In this document: in pieces, positions 40,504-50,107 of the stretch
Layout of the letters: each line of letters opens with the position of its first letter
Numbering within the stretch: the first letter of the stretch is position 1
Position numbers and translations under genes: made by a program
The notes under the pieces: model-generated
Database searches by the model: none
The model's input: the letters and a program-made list of their open reading frames with translations, nothing else
Told to the model about the DNA's origin: nothing
Assembly: GCF_030682845.1 (NCBI RefSeq)
Contig: NZ_JAUXNK010000067.1
Span: 1 to 58,013 of the forward strand
Direction of reading: 5' to 3'
Origin: Methanolobus sp.
Lineage (GTDB): Archaea; Halobacteriota; Methanosarcinia; Methanosarcinales; Methanosarcinaceae
Length of the DNA: 58,013 nucleotides

Positions 40504-41175
40504 TTGCAGCAGGTGCACATCAACAGGCTTGGAGTCAACTCTATTGAATTCGATACAGGTACGGTTGAGTTGCCTTTGTCGCCGGGTGAGGAAAGAAGTT
40601 TTGAGCTGGTGATGATAAATTATGGCGCTCCCACACATGTGAATCTATCTGTAAGCGATTCTCTGCGTGAGAACATTACTATGCTTGAGGATAATCCTTA
40701 TGTCCGTCATGAAGAGTACATCCCGATAATAGCCCGGATACCTTATGGGGGAAGGCTCTATACAAGAGGACAGGTATTTGTGACAGTCGGTTATGGCTCA
40801 AAAAAAGCCGGTTTTGAATTCAATGTAGGGCAGCCAGGGCCGGATGATGCAAATTTCACAGTTGATGTGGACACTTCATTATCAACTCCCCGTAAGAGTT
40901 CTTCGCATGGACGCAAGGACCGTGGGGAAAACTGGAGTTCTCAGCTTCCGGAGATATCGCTGCAGATGGTAAGGTCGGTCTTTGAGCTGGCTTCCTCCAG
41001 ATCGGTTTACATGGTAGCAGTTTTTGTGTTCCTCATGTCAGTGATGATTCTGGCGATGATATTGCTGTCTGTGGACTTTGGCCCCTTCTTTGGATTCTAT
41101 CCTTCTGTCTTCTATTCAATTCTTCTTACTTTTCTGATGGCTTTCTTAATGATCAGACTTCCTATATTCAAATAA
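40504..41175 (+). CDS. DUF7524-type membrane-anchored protein
   Basis: A 223-residue protein. The N-terminal part (VHINRLGVNSIEFDTG, 'GEERSFELVMINYGAPTHVNLSVSD') is a beta-sandwich-like domain that I associate with the archaeal DUF7524 family, widespread in haloarchaea. A Ser/Lys/Arg-rich linker follows (about 125-145), then two membrane helices ('VYMVAVFVFLMSVMILAMILLSV' and 'VFYSILLTFLMAFLMIRLPIF'). TTG 40504 has GAGGAT eight bases upstream; GTG 40513 is an alternative. Function is unknown. Its place before pyrG is probably operonic (gap 21 bases). Confidence 0.7.
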   Translation: MQQVHINRLGVNSIEFDTGTVELPLSPGEERSFELVMINYGAPTHVNLSVSDSLRENITMLEDNPYVRHEEYIPIIARIPYGGRLYTRGQVFVTVGYGSKKAGFEFNVGQPGPDDANFTVDVDTSLSTPRKSSSHGRKDRGENWSSQLPEISLQMVRSVFELASSRSVYMVAVFVFLMSVMILAMILLSVDFGPFFGFYPSVFYSILLTFLMAFLMIRLPIFK

Positions 41176-41196
41176 AAACAAGGCGATGTGCATCAT

Positions 41197-42795
41197 ATGA
41201 AGTATATTATAGTAACTGGCGGAGTAATGAGCGGGCTTGGCAAAGGAATAACCACCGCTTCTATCGGGCGCAACCTGAAGAACAAGGGTTATAAGGTAAC
41301 GGCCATCAAGATAGACCCGTACATCAATATCGATGCAGGCACAATGAGCCCTTTCCAGCACGGAGAGGTTTTTGTACTGAAGGATGGTGGCGAAGTAGAC
41401 CTTGACCTTGGTAATTACGAACGTTTTCTTGACACCGAACTTACAAGGGAGCACAACCTCACAACCGGAAAAGTTTACCAGTCTGTGATCTTAAAGGAGC
41501 GTCGTGGGGAGTACCTGGGCAAGACCGTGCAGATAATCCCTCACATTACAAATGAGATCAAGGATCGCATAAGGAAAGTCGCTGCAAAGAGCGGTGCCGA
41601 TGTATGTCTTGTGGAAGTTGGAGGTACTGTGGGTGATATTGAGAGTATGCCTTTCCTGGAGGCTGTCAGGCAGATGCACAGGGAAGAGCCCAAGGGTGAC
41701 CTGGCATTTGTGCATGTTACCTTGGTACCCATGGACCCTCAGGGAGACCAGAAGACCAAACCCACCCAGCACTCAGTGAAGGAACTGCGGGAACTTGGGT
41801 TAACTCCGCATGTCATTGTTACAAGATGCAAGGAACCGTTGCTTGATAGCACTATATCGAAGATCTCTCTCTTCTGCGATGTTCCGGAAGAGGCTGTTAT
41901 AAGTGCTCATGATGCAAAAGATATCTATGAAGTTCCCATCATGATGGAAAAGGAGGGTCTGACCGATTACCTAATGAAGCTAATGAACCTCCAGTCGGAC
42001 AGTGTGGACACGGCCTGGGCTCAAATGGTTGACAGGATGCATAATCTCAAAGGCAAGGTCAACATAGGCATCGTGGGGAAATACACTCATCTTGAAGACT
42101 CCTATCTCAGCATAAGCGCTTCCATCAAGCATGCAGCTATTGACTGTGGAGTTAATTATTGCACAACGTGGATCAATGCGGAGTCCTTCGAAAAGGACCC
42201 CTCTTTGGTGGCGACCCTGTCAAAGTATGATGGAATACTTGTTCCCGGAGGTTTCGGGGAAAGGGGTGTTGAAGGCAAGATCATGGCCATAAGATATGCC
42301 CGTGAGAACGACATCCCATACCTTGGACTCTGCCTGGGTATGCAGCTTTCTGTTATTGAGTTTGCAAGACATGTCTCTGGGCTGGAGAATGCGAACAGCA
42401 CTGAATTCGATGAGAACACACCTTATCCGGTAATCGATATACTTCCAGAGCAGGAGAACGTGGTTGACATGGGTGCCACAATGAGACTTGGTGACTATGA
42501 AGCAGACCTGAAGTCCGGCTCCCTTGCAGAATGCGTTTATGGCTGCCCTAAAATAATCGAGCGCCACAGGCACAGGTATGAGGTCAATCCCAACTTTGTT
42601 GATCGTATAGAGGAAAAGGGCATGGTGTTCTCAGGCAAGAACAGGAACCGGATGGAGATAGCAGAGATTCCCGGAAAGAAATTCTTTTTCGGTTCCCAGT
42701 TCCATCCGGAGTTCAAGTCCAGGCCCGGGAGGCCCTCTCCACCTTTCAGGGCATTCGTAGAGGCCATGATGTCCTCAGAGCGAAGTAATTCTTAA
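41197..42795 (+). CDS. pyrG: CTP synthase
   Basis: A 532-residue enzyme that aminates UTP to CTP with ATP and glutamine. The amidoligase start '[28 protein letters not shown]' carries the P-loop-like motif. '[23 protein letters not shown]' is the CTP/UTP site. The C-terminal glutaminase has Cys in '[18 protein letters not shown]' and the His/Glu pair in '[10 protein letters not shown]'. ATG 41197 is chosen because it yields the conserved N-terminus; an in-frame GTG lies three codons upstream. Length is normal. Confidence 0.96.
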   Translation: MKYIIVTGGVMSGLGKGITTASIGRNLKNKGYKVTAIKIDPYINIDAGTMSPFQHGEVFVLKDGGEVDLDLGNYERFLDTELTREHNLTTGKVYQSVILKERRGEYLGKTVQIIPHITNEIKDRIRKVAAKSGADVCLVEVGGTVGDIESMPFLEAVRQMHREEPKGDLAFVHVTLVPMDPQGDQKTKPTQHSVKELRELGLTPHVIVTRCKEPLLDSTISKISLFCDVPEEAVISAHDAKDIYEVPIMMEKEGLTDYLMKLMNLQSDSVDTAWAQMVDRMHNLKGKVNIGIVGKYTHLEDSYLSISASIKHAAIDCGVNYCTTWINAESFEKDPSLVATLSKYDGILVPGGFGERGVEGKIMAIRYARENDIPYLGLCLGMQLSVIEFARHVSGLENANSTEFDENTPYPVIDILPEQENVVDMGATMRLGDYEADLKSGSLAECVYGCPKIIERHRHRYEVNPNFVDRIEEKGMVFSGKNRNRMEIAEIPGKKFFFGSQFHPEFKSRPGRPSPPFRAFVEAMMSSERSNS

Positions 42796-42805
42796 AATAT
42801 AAACA

Positions 42806-42835
42806 TGAGGGAATTACACCCTCAGCTCATTTTTA
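42806..42835 (+). terminator. Terminator of pyrG overlapping the truD stop
   Basis: Stem TGAGGG (42806-42811) / CCCTCA (42819-42824) with a 7-base loop, followed by ATTTTTATT. The right arm contains the stop codon of the convergent truD gene. Confidence 0.55.
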
Positions 42836-44138
42836 TTGGCTCTACTTTCATGTATTCACGAAGGACTGTTGTGGCATAGCTCCCCTTTGGAAGCATGAAC
42901 CTCAGGACAGCCTTAGATCTTCCGGGGTTGAGCTCATCCTCTGATACCTCAAAGGAAGGCTTGCTGTGGAGCAATATCTCCCTGCGCAGCCCGGCTGAAG
43001 ATAATTCCGGCAGTCCGGGAACCCTGAAGTTCTCTGCAGGGATGCCTGCCTCTTCAAAGATATCCCTTTCTATCTTCCCGGGAGCACCGGATGCAAGGGG
43101 TGTGTCGTATCCTATGAGGGGTGCGGTCACAAAAGCCCTGTTCCTTTTTACCAGGTTATTCATGCCCTCCAGATTCTCCTCAGTGACCTGCTGCGTCTTT
43201 GTGACATCAGGCAGCCCCTCCTTGTTCTTGAAACATACGATGTCTCCAGGCACTGCAGCATCAAGGGGAATTCCCTCTTCTATACGCGTGCAGATCATCC
43301 GGTTGAACATATATGACTGATAAGCATGCACGAACATCTTGCTGATGTTGTGGGCAAGCACGCGGAAGGACCCTGCATAGTCTCCGGGATTCTCCACAAG
43401 GTAGTGCATCATAGCTCTCTCGTACCTGAGGCGCAAGGGATATATCTTTAGCCCCTGTGCAAAATCCCGGGTATTCCATACCAGATCACGCACTTCCCTC
43501 ACATCGTCCGGTTCATCAGGGAACGATCTGGCAATGTATGTCATAGCTGCCTTTTCAAGGTCGTCCAGCAGTATCTCCCTTCCAACGAGATGTGTAACAG
43601 GCCGGATGGCCCCAAAGCGCTGTATCCCAAAGAAGTTAGGCACTCCTCCAAAAGCGTTGAGCTCTGCAGTGATCCCGTCAAGGATGCCTCTGAGTTCATG
43701 TGGACCGTACACGATATCCCTTATAGTTATCACGAACTCGTTTCCGAAAAGGTCCCCAAGCTCAACAGACCGCTCAGACCTGCCAATGACCTTCAGCTCT
43801 ACGTCCTTGAGGTAGAAGTTCTCGATCTCCTCCTCTTTTCCATCATATATGCTGATCTTCTGTGTGGTCTTTGCCCTCTTGTCCTTTGTGCCTGCAAAAC
43901 CAATACGCTTCTGGCTGATACCCAGCTTCCTGGATATGTCCCTGGCCACATGATGCATATCCCAGTTGCTCTTGGTAAGTTCCAGGATCAGCTGTTTCCC
44001 GGAATCCCCTTCCTCGCGATTGCTGATCTCTTTTACAATGAAGTCTTCTATTTCCTGCCTTAGTTTCCCGCCAATTCCTGGCAGGGAAGTGCAATATATT
44101 TCAATGCCTATCTGTTTTTCCACAGGTGGTATGTTCAT
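42822..44138 (-). CDS. truD: tRNA pseudouridine(13) synthase
   Basis: A 438-residue TruD. The catalytic Asp86 lies in 'FAGTKDKRAKTTQ'. 'NFFGIQRFGAIRPVTHLVGR' is the second TruD signature, and the archaeal insertion domain is present in the middle. It converts uridine 13 in tRNA, and in archaea sometimes position 35 or rRNA sites, to pseudouridine. GGAGTGAATC precedes ATG 44138 and overlaps the stop region of the upstream lipoprotein gene, so the genes are co-transcribed. Confidence 0.95.
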   Translation of the reverse strand: MNIPPVEKQIGIEIYCTSLPGIGGKLRQEIEDFIVKEISNREEGDSGKQLILELTKSNWDMHHVARDISRKLGISQKRIGFAGTKDKRAKTTQKISIYDGKEEEIENFYLKDVELKVIGRSERSVELGDLFGNEFVITIRDIVYGPHELRGILDGITAELNAFGGVPNFFGIQRFGAIRPVTHLVGREILLDDLEKAAMTYIARSFPDEPDDVREVRDLVWNTRDFAQGLKIYPLRLRYERAMMHYLVENPGDYAGSFRVLAHNISKMFVHAYQSYMFNRMICTRIEEGIPLDAAVPGDIVCFKNKEGLPDVTKTQQVTEENLEGMNNLVKRNRAFVTAPLIGYDTPLASGAPGKIERDIFEEAGIPAENFRVPGLPELSSAGLRREILLHSKPSFEVSEDELNPGRSKAVLRFMLPKGSYATTVLREYMKVEPIKMS

Positions 44139-44141
44139 GAT

Positions 44142-45329
44142 TCACTCCTGATCCTTGGGTGCGATGTCTATAACGATGACTTGCGATGTGTTCTGGAAGG
44201 TCCATCCGCCTTTAACAGGCGCCGCACCCGCGGGAAGCCCTCCCGCATAAACGCTTGATGTCGGGTCCATTAGAAGCCAGGACCCATATTCATCTGTAGT
44301 ATAATACACAGGCAGATCGCCATAATACTGGCGTATCGCTTCAACTATTAATGCAGTATTGTCCGCATCTCCAATATAAACAGATGCAAATGCATGTGTG
44401 TCAGTAAGGTATATCCTGGAAGTGCCTCCAATGGCTTCGACAAGGGATGCCAGTAGTATGGCGTAATCTTCGCAGTCCCCCGCACCTATTTCCAGTGTAT
44501 CGGCCGGTGGAGACCAGAGGTCTCTGCCCCGGGGATCGCTTATGTAATCTATCCTGCTCTTCGTATCATCGAAAAGGGAGCACAACTGGTAGATATTATA
44601 CTGCCCCGGATATTTCTTTGCAGATACGGCCGCTATTTTCCGTACTCCTGTATCATAAGGGTCTATTTTACTATTCATTAAGGAAAAAACGCTCCGGGGA
44701 TTTGAGATGTATTCCGGACTTTCTGCTTGTGGCTCTTTTTCCACATCAATTGTGAATTCCTCAAAGTACTGCCTGTCACAATCATACCACTGCCCGGACT
44801 GTGTACTGACAAGGAGCGACATGCCAAGCTTGAGCTTAAGATTCTCTGCTCCTTCCGGCACCTGCACTGATACATACCCTATTCTCTTTTTCTCACCCGG
44901 GATTATGGTAATGCCGGTATCATGTCCGTACCAGCTACCAGTATCCACGTCAAGTAAGCCGAACTCATAAGCGAAGATCGTGTAGTCTCCCAAATTCTCA
45001 ACATAGATACCGGTCACTCCATCGCTGCCTTCATAGAATGTTGTATAGTAATAACTGCTGGCAAGCTGATACCCCGGAGAGCTCCTTGTTTCATAAGCAA
45101 ATGGTCTGTTCTCGTACCTGAAAGGGGCCTGCGCCGGTACGACAGGCACTGTCAGCCTTAGAGGATCGATATCATATGCCTTCTCATTATGCAGATAGGC
45201 AGTTGAGGGCGGGGCAATGTATTCGCCCAGCTTTTGCATAGGTTCGGAAACACACCCCAGAGAAATGACCGAGCATGTGGTGAGTATAAAGATTATCAAT
45301 ACGGAATACTTTTTTTCAAACGATCTCAT
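44142..45329 (-). CDS. Transglutaminase-like lipoprotein
   Basis: A 395-residue exported protein. A basic start, a hydrophobic stretch and lipobox 'VISLGC' (Cys26) indicate a membrane-anchored lipoprotein. Residues about 85-195 form a beta-rich domain. Residues about 270-375 have a transglutaminase-like (papain-type) triad: Cys286 in 'GAGDCEDYAILLASLVEA', His312 in 'DTHAFASVYIG' and Asp355 in 'LLMDPTSS'. Such enzymes cut or cross-link proteins or peptides at the cell surface. The target is unknown. It ends 3 bases before truD. Confidence 0.8.
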   Translation of the reverse strand: MRSFEKKYSVLIIFILTTCSVISLGCVSEPMQKLGEYIAPPSTAYLHNEKAYDIDPLRLTVPVVPAQAPFRYENRPFAYETRSSPGYQLASSYYYTTFYEGSDGVTGIYVENLGDYTIFAYEFGLLDVDTGSWYGHDTGITIIPGEKKRIGYVSVQVPEGAENLKLKLGMSLLVSTQSGQWYDCDRQYFEEFTIDVEKEPQAESPEYISNPRSVFSLMNSKIDPYDTGVRKIAAVSAKKYPGQYNIYQLCSLFDDTKSRIDYISDPRGRDLWSPPADTLEIGAGDCEDYAILLASLVEAIGGTSRIYLTDTHAFASVYIGDADNTALIVEAIRQYYGDLPVYYTTDEYGSWLLMDPTSSVYAGGLPAGAAPVKGGWTFQNTSQVIVIDIAPKDQE

Positions 45330-45365
45330 TCCATCCCTCTTACAATGGAGTTCCAGATATTATGC

Positions 45366-45713
45366 TCACAGCAGTTTCAGGTTGCCAGTGATCTTGTTCA
45401 GTTCTTCCTCTTTGGCAGGTCCGATGCCAAGGACAGTGATGGTGCCTGGCTTGATCTCCGTGAGTCCGGCATCCTGGATAAGAGCAGTGGGTATGTTCTG
45501 CCTTCTTGCCAGCTCCTTAAGCTCAAAGAGGCCCTGGGTGTTGGGCACACGTAAAACTACCTTCTTCTGCCCTCCCTCCTTCCACTTCTCCAGTGTGGAC
45601 CTGTCAGCCCACTCTGCGGACGATACTGCTGCATGAGCCACCTGGACAGCAAGCTTTCCGGGAGACAATTTGAGGTCATCCCGAACTATAATGCACTGTT
45701 TATATTCTGTCAT
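45366..45713 (-). CDS. pth2: Peptidyl-tRNA hydrolase, archaeal/eukaryotic type
   Basis: A 115-residue Pth2 that releases tRNA from prematurely dropped peptidyl-tRNA. 'YKQCIIVRDDLKLSPGKLAVQVAHAAVSS' is the diagnostic N-terminus with the conserved Lys, Gln and His. 'LIQDAGLTEIKPGTITVLGIGPA' gives the second active-site segment (Asp and Thr). A TTG three codons upstream is possible, but ATG 45713 has AGGTTGAT at proper distance and the usual length. Confidence 0.95.
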   Translation of the reverse strand: MTEYKQCIIVRDDLKLSPGKLAVQVAHAAVSSAEWADRSTLEKWKEGGQKKVVLRVPNTQGLFELKELARRQNIPTALIQDAGLTEIKPGTITVLGIGPAKEEELNKITGNLKLL

Positions 45714-45778
45714 CTGTATCAACCTTTTTTACAATCAGGCTTTATAAGGTATTTGCTTCTTTCCACCTGATTTGCATT

Positions 45779-46687
45779 TTACAGGCGTCTCATCACCGCT
45801 TCTACAATATGGTCAGCCACATTGATACCCCATGCTTTGTATATGCCTGCTCCTGAAGGGGTGCCATTTATTTCCAGCAGAATGCTGCCCGTGGGACCTT
45901 CTATGATATCTACTCCTGCATAGATCGCACCGACAGCATGTGCAGCCTTTTCGCAGATGGTGTGCTGCTCCGGAGTAAGCATGCACCTCTGGGCATTGCC
46001 TCCCTGGCTGAGGTTATTCAGCCACCAGCCCTGCGGAGCCTTCCGGTAGATAGCACCGATGACCTTTCCGTCAACAACGAAAGCTCTCGTATCCCTGCCG
46101 GAATTCTCCACGAATTCCTGGATGTACAGCATTCCCTTCTCCTGGAGGAGAGATGATACCAGCTCCTCAGGGCAGGCAGGGTCCATTGTGCCGTCAGGTT
46201 TGATGAGTTCCATGTTCTTTATGCGGTGTATTCCGATGCCCTTGTATCCGAAAACTGGCTTCACTAATGCATCTTTGAAGGATCCCAGTATTTTCATTGC
46301 CGCGTCTGTATCCTGAACGACCTTTGTCCGGGGGGCAGGCAATCCTGCCTTTGAAAAAAGATAAGATGAGTGATACTTGTTTGCAGCATTCTGTATCGCA
46401 GAGGTGGGGTTGGCGATCAGCAGGCCGTCCTTCTCAAGTTGCCTCAATATATCAAAACGGAAAGTAACTGCGTCATTCTTTCCCCCTCCCATGTCACGCA
46501 CGATTATAGCATCAAGTCCGCTAAGGTCTGTACCATTTACCTTGTAGTCCATTCCTGCATCGATACTGATCTCTGCACTCCGCAGGTCAAATATATGGGG
46601 TTCTATCCCCTTCTTTCTTACGCTATCAATAATGGCTTTCGTGGTCCAGTCATCAGCGTCAGTTATTGCAATTCCTAGCTTTTTCAT
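45779..46687 (-). CDS. mptN: RimK-family ATP-grasp glutamate ligase, likely tetrahydromethanopterin:alpha-L-glutamate ligase
   Basis: A 302-residue ATP-grasp ligase. 'DALVKPVFGYKGIGIHRI' is the ATP-binding loop, 'YIQEFVENSGRDTRAFVVDGKVIGAIYR' and 'LLEINGTPSGAGIYKA' carry magnesium and nucleotide contacts. The RimK subgroup in methanogens includes MptN, which adds glutamate to tetrahydromethanopterin to give tetrahydrosarcinapterin, and CofF, which adds alpha-glutamate to F420. MptN fits best by general resemblance, but CofF or a related ligase cannot be excluded. It follows a DUF434 gene by 10 bases. Confidence 0.72.
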   Translation of the reverse strand: MKKLGIAITDADDWTTKAIIDSVRKKGIEPHIFDLRSAEISIDAGMDYKVNGTDLSGLDAIIVRDMGGGKNDAVTFRFDILRQLEKDGLLIANPTSAIQNAANKYHSSYLFSKAGLPAPRTKVVQDTDAAMKILGSFKDALVKPVFGYKGIGIHRIKNMELIKPDGTMDPACPEELVSSLLQEKGMLYIQEFVENSGRDTRAFVVDGKVIGAIYRKAPQGWWLNNLSQGGNAQRCMLTPEQHTICEKAAHAVGAIYAGVDIIEGPTGSILLEINGTPSGAGIYKAWGINVADHIVEAVMRRL

Positions 46688-46697
46688 TTTATGCGCA

Positions 46698-47405
46698 TTA
46701 CCCTTTTGTTATCTGGTCTGTACTGGGGCTCAATGAATAAAGCAATTTCCGGCTATGTGGATCTCCTTTCATCACACAGTACGGAATATCGACAACCATT
46801 TCCACAGCATCGATAACCACTCCGTCAGCAGTCGCCACTATGGTATTGCCTCCGGCTATTTTAAGGTCGTGATCAGTGCTTGCTGATGTGAGCACTCTCC
46901 CATTTACGCCTGCTTCAGCCATCTTTTGCCTGATGGCCAGTGCAAGTTGCCCGCTCATGCTCATCTGCTCATCCAGCAATACAGTTATCGCTCCCGCGGC
47001 ACTTCTCCGGAGCACAAACAGCATGAGCTCTACGGATCGGAGTGTTGCTGCATCATTGACATGGTTCCTGAACACTCCTCTGTTGTCCCGGATGAAGCCA
47101 TCGTCTCCTATCCACATATCCTCACCTTTCAGGTAACTCTCAATGGTTATCAGTACATTGTATCCATCTATTAGGATGTGCCGTTCTCTTATTTCGCTGC
47201 ATGGTACATTCTTAATTCGGCGGGCAGAGGCTATTTCCGGTGCGAGCACATTTCGTGAAAGTATGTACCTGCGGCTTTTTTCAAGGCCGTAGTGATCGCC
47301 TACAAACCTCACTGCGCTGCCCTGAGGATACCTTTTCCCAAGCAGGTACCGTATGTCTGTGGCAGCCCTGATCAGCTTCTCTTCAGGATGATTCATTCCA
47401 TGCAT
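46698..47405 (-). CDS. DUF434 domain protein
   Basis: A 235-residue soluble protein. The N-terminal 'ATDIRYLLGKRYPQGSAVRFVGDHYGLEKSRRYILSRNV' motif (about residues 14-52) is the DUF434 signature, and the rest ('ILIDGYNVLITIESYLKG', 'LFVLRRSAAGAITVLLDEQMS') looks like a PIN/NYN-type nuclease-like fold with conserved Asp in 'IDGYN'. Function is unknown; an RNA-linked role is a guess from the fold pattern. It starts the minus-strand group leading to mptN-like, pth2, lipoprotein and truD. M4 (47396) is an alternative start. Confidence 0.75.
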   Translation of the reverse strand: MHGMNHPEEKLIRAATDIRYLLGKRYPQGSAVRFVGDHYGLEKSRRYILSRNVLAPEIASARRIKNVPCSEIRERHILIDGYNVLITIESYLKGEDMWIGDDGFIRDNRGVFRNHVNDAATLRSVELMLFVLRRSAAGAITVLLDEQMSMSGQLALAIRQKMAEAGVNGRVLTSASTDHDLKIAGGNTIVATADGVVIDAVEMVVDIPYCVMKGDPHSRKLLYSLSPSTDQITKG

Positions 47406-47662
47406 TCCTGGTGCGCTCCTGTAAATGTCCGATAAGTTCAGCTTAGAATACTTATTCTCGTATCAGGGTATCTGAGTTTGTATTTGACCGGATACAGGAA
47501 CTAGTATTCTTATATTTCCCCCACTATAATATTTATATGCTTATAATATATATCTTATCTTCTAACATGTATGGACCGTGAATGAAAAGTCTCCCGGTTC
47601 CGGAGAGGATGGCTCTATATTCCTGCAGAGATAATACTATCTTACTGAATGAGTGATTACAT

Positions 47663-49306
47663 ATGGGTGAAGTAAAAAAGGGGAAGGTGCTCATAGTCGA
47701 CGATGAGCAGGTGAACATAGCGTTACTGACAGCTTATCTGAAAGACAGCTATGACCTAATCTCCGCGCAATGTGGCAAAGAAGCACTTCATATGGCCCGG
47801 GAACATGAGCCTGACATCGTCCTCCTCGATATAATGATGCCTGATATTACGGGGTATGAAGTTTGTAGAATATTGAAAGGTTCTGAAAAAACCAGGTTCA
47901 TACCTGTGGTGATGGTAACTGCCCTGTCCGGTGCCGAAGACCGTATAAGGGGATTGCAGGCAGGTGCAGATGACTTCCTGATAAAACCTCTTGACAGGAT
48001 TGAGATAGTTGCTAGGGTGAGTTCTCTTCTCCGTATAAAACACCTGCATGACGAACTAATAAACGAACGTGACCAGGCTAATCTCTACCTTGAACTTGCT
48101 GCAGTTATGTTACTTGTAATGGACGAAAAAGGCACCGTAAAACTCCTTAGCAAAAAGGGGTATGATGTGCTGGGTTATTCTGAAGGGCAGCTGACAGGGA
48201 CCAATTGGTTTGACAATTGTGTTCCTGAGTCTGCAAGGGAGCTATCCAGGAAAATGCTCACGGATTTCTTTTCAGGAGTGATGTCCTTTGAAGGTTATTT
48301 TGAGACCCCTGTGCTGACAAAGGGTGGTAAAGAAAGAATAATCGGCTGGAACAATGTTGTTCTCATGAAAGACTACGGGAATGATAGCAGCCTGCTTATC
48401 TCAGGGACGGACATTACAGAAAAAAAGGATGCAGACGAGAAAATAAAGCGCGCTAATGAGTATCTCGGTAATCTTCTGGAAGCTTCTCCCATTGCAACTC
48501 TTTCAATTGACATCGACACGAATATTACCACTGCTAATAAGAATGCTGCCAACCTGCTTCGTATGCATGTGGACGACCTTCTGGGCAGACCTATCTCATC
48601 TCTTGTGGAGGGAGATGCATTTTCCGATTTTAAAGATATCAGGGATAGTGAAGTCACTTTTCTCAGGGGGAAAGGAGAAAAGGTTCCCATGAATGTTTCA
48701 ACTTCCTTGATAAAGAATAGCGAAGGGACTACGGGCCTTATCATCGCTTTGCAGGAACTGTCAAAACTTAGAGGTTTGTTCATCACCCCGCTGACGGAGG
48801 ATATGCAGTATACCGGGGACGATTTGCAACATGAGCTTGAGCCGGGTTCTATATATCTGGCAGACTGCAACAGGAAAGATGAGGGATACTTACTTTTCTC
48901 GAAACTTGTGAAACAGGGAAAACCAGGGTTATGTATAACAAGAAAGAATCCCGAGAAGATTCGCCTGCTTTATGGGCTCTCAAAGACCCCTCTGGTATGG
49001 ATGACCCGGAACAAAAGCACTGGCCAGCAAGCTCTGGACCCTTCTGAATTATTCAAGATACATCCGACCATACATGATTTCATTCACAAGGTCAGTGACG
49101 GCATAATACTAGTGGATGGCCTGGAATATCTGCTTCTTGATAATGATTTCATTTCCGTTATCAAACTTATCGAGCAAACAAATGACACTGTTATGGCATC
49201 GGATTCCAGACTTATAGTGCAGGTTGACCCCGGTACACTTGATAAGAAGGATTTCCACTTGCTTAAAAGATGGATGAAGCCATTAAAAGTTCTGAAGGAC
49301 ATCTAG
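47663..49306 (+). CDS. Response regulator with two PAS domains and DUF835
   Basis: A 547-residue signalling protein. Residues 7-125 form a receiver (D13-D14, phospho-acceptor Asp56 in 'IVLLDIMMPDITGYE', Lys in 'FLIKPLDR'). Two PAS domains follow (about 140-260, 'VMLLVMDEKGTVKLLSKKGY', and about 265-375, 'ASPIATLSIDIDTNITTANKNA'). The C-terminal 160 residues are DUF835: 'GSIYLADCNRKDEGYLLFSKL', 'DGIILVDGLEYLLLDNDF'. That domain reads like a KaiC/RecA core without Walker A. No histidine kinase domain is present, so its phospho-donor is elsewhere. The next gene, a KaiC-like ATPase, is 59 bases downstream. Confidence 0.85.
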   Translation: MGEVKKGKVLIVDDEQVNIALLTAYLKDSYDLISAQCGKEALHMAREHEPDIVLLDIMMPDITGYEVCRILKGSEKTRFIPVVMVTALSGAEDRIRGLQAGADDFLIKPLDRIEIVARVSSLLRIKHLHDELINERDQANLYLELAAVMLLVMDEKGTVKLLSKKGYDVLGYSEGQLTGTNWFDNCVPESARELSRKMLTDFFSGVMSFEGYFETPVLTKGGKERIIGWNNVVLMKDYGNDSSLLISGTDITEKKDADEKIKRANEYLGNLLEASPIATLSIDIDTNITTANKNAANLLRMHVDDLLGRPISSLVEGDAFSDFKDIRDSEVTFLRGKGEKVPMNVSTSLIKNSEGTTGLIIALQELSKLRGLFITPLTEDMQYTGDDLQHELEPGSIYLADCNRKDEGYLLFSKLVKQGKPGLCITRKNPEKIRLLYGLSKTPLVWMTRNKSTGQQALDPSELFKIHPTIHDFIHKVSDGIILVDGLEYLLLDNDFISVIKLIEQTNDTVMASDSRLIVQVDPGTLDKKDFHLLKRWMKPLKVLKDI

Positions 49307-49365
49307 AACATCACTGAATTACTATATTAATATATTACTATATCACTAACTGAGGGCAAGAACCA

Positions 49366-50064
49366 ATGAGATTCATAGATACTATACAGGGCCTGAACGA
49401 AGTATTCGGAACCGATATTCCCAGAGGCAGTGTCGTGATGGTGACAGGAGCTGCAGGCACATTAAAATCCGGATTTACATTCCAGCTTATCTCCAGCTAT
49501 CTGGAGGGAACGGATGAATCCGGACTTTATATCACACTTGAGCAGAGCAGGGAAAATCACCTGCAGAACATGCACAGTATGGGTATGAGTGTTTCAAGTA
49601 AACTCCATATATCTGATTTCAGCGATTACAGGGTCCTCTATGGTGACCTTCCCGGGGACCCGCTAGAGATACTTGAGAAGAACATCCTTGATTTCAGGAA
49701 AGATACAACAGGCACCTGCACCTGCCTTGCTATAGATTCCCTTGGAGCTTTGTATTCTCTGCTGGATATGGAAGCAAAGGACCTGCGCAAAAGAGTATAC
49801 AGGATGCTTGAGACTTTCCGGCGCGAGGGGCTAACAACTTTCATCATACTTGAAGACGACAGATACACAGGTATCAACGACTCTTCCACGGGCGTTGAAG
49901 GCTACCTGGCAGACGGTATAATAGAACTGGGTTTGCATCTCAAGGGTAATGTGGCTAACAGGTACATGCGTGTGCGTAAGATGCGGGCTGCATCTCATAG
50001 CATGGAACCATGGATCCTGTCAGTATCGGATAATGGGCTGCAAGTGTATAAGGGCACTTTCTGA
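49366..50064 (+). CDS. KaiC-like RecA-superfamily ATPase
   Basis: A 232-residue single-domain KaiC homologue. Walker A is 'GAAGTLKS' (residues 28-35), with 'GLYITLEQSRENHLQNMHSMG' after it (KaiC-like catalytic Glu) and Walker B 'CLAIDSLGALYSLL'. 'DGIIELGLHLKGNVANRYMRVRKMRAASH' is the conserved C-terminal part. Archaeal KaiC-like proteins of this kind (COG0467) are linked to signal transduction. It lies directly after a receiver-PAS-DUF835 gene and probably works with it. Confidence 0.85.
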   Translation: MRFIDTIQGLNEVFGTDIPRGSVVMVTGAAGTLKSGFTFQLISSYLEGTDESGLYITLEQSRENHLQNMHSMGMSVSSKLHISDFSDYRVLYGDLPGDPLEILEKNILDFRKDTTGTCTCLAIDSLGALYSLLDMEAKDLRKRVYRMLETFRREGLTTFIILEDDRYTGINDSSTGVEGYLADGIIELGLHLKGNVANRYMRVRKMRAASHSMEPWILSVSDNGLQVYKGTF

Positions 50065-50107
50065 GAGTTTTTTCCTATCTTACAATTTGCAGTCATTTTA
50101 TACCAGA

